A stretch of DNA of 6,746 nucleotides from Croceibacterium_A sp964439725 (GTDB taxonomy: Bacteria > Pseudomonadota > Alphaproteobacteria > Sphingomonadales > Sphingomonadaceae), in assembly GCA_964439725.1 (NCBI GenBank), contig CAYTPY010000101.1, forward strand, positions 1-6,746. Reading direction: 5' to 3'. Shown piece after piece: positions 5,706-6,746 of the stretch. Under the pieces are notes generated by a model that worked only from the letters and a program-made list of their open reading frames with translations, ran no database searches and was not told the origin of the DNA. The first letter of the stretch is position 1. Each line of letters opens with the position of its first letter. The position numbers were made by a program, and so were the translations under genes.

Positions 5706-6629
5706 GTGGTAGTGACCAGAAGCCTTCTCGGCCACGTAACCGGTATTGCCTTGCTGGCGGTAGCCGCCCCCGCCCCGGCTCAACATGCCTACCCAGCCGA
5801 AGGGGATCTGCCGGCGCAGCCCGAAGTGGTCCGACCGCTCACTCCCCTCACGCCTGAACGGCTCGAGCAGATGGTGCCTAAGCATCCCGATTACCTGGGC
5901 GCTCTAGCGCCTGAGAACCTCGCCAAACCGCGCCCGGCTGCACCTTTCGATGTCACCGGAACCTGGTTCGTCGACCTCAGCCGTGGTTTTGCCGATTACA
6001 TGTTCGGGCCGCCTTATCCAAAGTTCGGCGCAGACGGACGCGAGGCGCTGATCGAGCAGCCCCAGGCGCAGGCCCGGGGCGAGACATACCGCGACGCGAT
6101 CGGGCAGTGCTACCCGCCCGGCATGCCGATGCTGATGACGCGGGTCTGGCCGCACGCGTTCATCCAGTTGCCGACTGCGATCTACGTGATCAGTGGCTTC
6201 AACAACTCGGTGCGCACGATCTTCCTGGATGGACGCCAGCACAGCGATTCCGACCTGGTGGTGCCGAGCTATAACGGCGAGTCGATCGGGCGCTGGGAGG
6301 GCGACACGCTAGTGGTCCACACCAAGTATTTCGAAATCGACAACCACTATATCGATCTCGGCATACCGATCTCAGACGAGTTCGAGTTGTTCGAGCGCAT
6401 CCGTCTGGTGAACGGAGGCCGAACGATGGAAGTCGAGTACGAGCTGGTCGACCCGCAGATGTGGGAAGGCGAGTGGAAGTCCACGAAGCGCTTTGATCGG
6501 CAGGACTATACCGACATCAACGAGGCCAACTGCATCCTCCAGTACAACGCCAGCCTGCCTGGCACCAATCTCGGCCGCGAACGCGCCGAAGAACGAGGCC
6601 AGAGCGACATCGAAGGAGTAAGCGAATGA
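5706..6629 (+). CDS. Secreted protein of unknown function, with a GxWEGDTLVV motif
   Basis: A 307-residue exported protein. Residues 1-26 are a signal peptide (MVVTRS, a hydrophobic stretch, then APAPAQ), probably cleaved after Ala25 or Gln26, so it should be periplasmic or surface-exposed. A Pro-rich linker (about 29-80) leads to the main domain, opening with FDVTGTWFVDLSRG (81-94). Further on are GQCYPPGMP (133-141) and a segment PSYNGESIGRWEGDTLVV (187-204). I recall this last pattern from uncharacterised exported proteins of Proteobacteria and Acidobacteria, where a GTW-type opening and repeated short beta strands suggest a lipocalin-like or beta-sandwich fold; this is an inference. Cysteines 135 and 276 could form a disulfide. 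No catalytic motif is recognised. The stop overlaps the next start in ATGA, so the two are one operon. The receptor and the shared palindrome upstream suggest common regulation. Confidence 0.85.
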   Translation: MVVTRSLLGHVTGIALLAVAAPAPAQHAYPAEGDLPAQPEVVRPLTPLTPERLEQMVPKHPDYLGALAPENLAKPRPAAPFDVTGTWFVDLSRGFADYMFGPPYPKFGADGREALIEQPQAQARGETYRDAIGQCYPPGMPMLMTRVWPHAFIQLPTAIYVISGFNNSVRTIFLDGRQHSDSDLVVPSYNGESIGRWEGDTLVVHTKYFEIDNHYIDLGIPISDEFELFERIRLVNGGRTMEVEYELVDPQMWEGEWKSTKRFDRQDYTDINEANCILQYNASLPGTNLGRERAEERGQSDIEGVSE

Positions 6630-6746
6630 GACAGCGCCTTCTCTTGGCGGCTGCCGGAGCGGCTGCTTTGGCTGCTTTGCCGGCCACCGCGCACCACAGC
6701 TTCGCCATGTTCGACCAGACCAAGCAGATGACGCTCAACGGCACGG
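6626..6746 (+). CDS. DUF6152-like secreted protein, 5' part, cut by the window end
   Basis: The first 40 codons are present and the gene runs off the right edge. AAGGAG at 6613-6618 stands 7 bases before ATG 6626, and ATGA (6626-6629) overlaps the upstream stop, showing translational coupling. The signal peptide is MRQRLLLAAAGAAALAALPA followed by TA, and the mature chain would begin HHSFAMFDQ or AHHSFAMFDQ. The His-His-Ser-Phe-Ala-Met-Phe-Asp opening right after the cleavage site is what I associate with DUF6152, an exported family of unknown role. Histidines at the very N-terminus could bind a metal such as copper, but this is only an inference from the sequence. Nothing can be said of the rest of the protein. 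Confidence 0.85.
   Translation, partial: MRQRLLLAAAGAAALAALPATAHHSFAMFDQTKQMTLNGT

Noticed and set aside
1..6746. CRISPR array, insertion sequence or tandem repeats
   Set aside because: No regularly spaced repeats, transposase motifs or terminal inverted repeats were seen on either strand.

Overview
The window looks like chromosomal DNA of a sphingomonad-type alphaproteobacterium (Sphingomonadaceae or Erythrobacteraceae). This is inferred from the high GC content, a TonB-dependent receptor of the type that is numerous in this order, a small lipoprotein resembling the DUF6491 group, and a DUF6152-like protein at the right edge. No single marker fixes the genus. All convincing genes lie on the + strand.

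Left part (1-2135): the 3' part of a tRNA-Leu(CAA) with encoded CCA, then about 300 bases without a gene. Next come a small lipoprotein gene and, 7 bases after its stop codon, a type II NADH dehydrogenase gene (ndh). An inverted repeat lies across the ndh stop codon.

Middle part (2130-3166): a 422-base stretch with no intact gene but a possible frameshifted minus-strand relic, then a single-domain CheY-like response regulator started by GTG behind a good GGAG site. A 219-base leader follows, holding a palindrome-like element about 80 bases before the receptor start.

Right part (3167-6746): an 809-residue TonB-dependent receptor, a strong hairpin after its stop, a second copy of the palindrome-like element (TTGACT-N3-TCAA), a secreted 307-residue protein of unknown function, and, coupled through an ATGA overlap, the start of a DUF6152-like secreted protein cut by the window end. 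The shared element and the arrangement suggest that the receptor and the two secreted proteins are one co-regulated envelope system for an unknown ligand. This is the most promising part for new biology. Its substrate cannot be read from the sequence.
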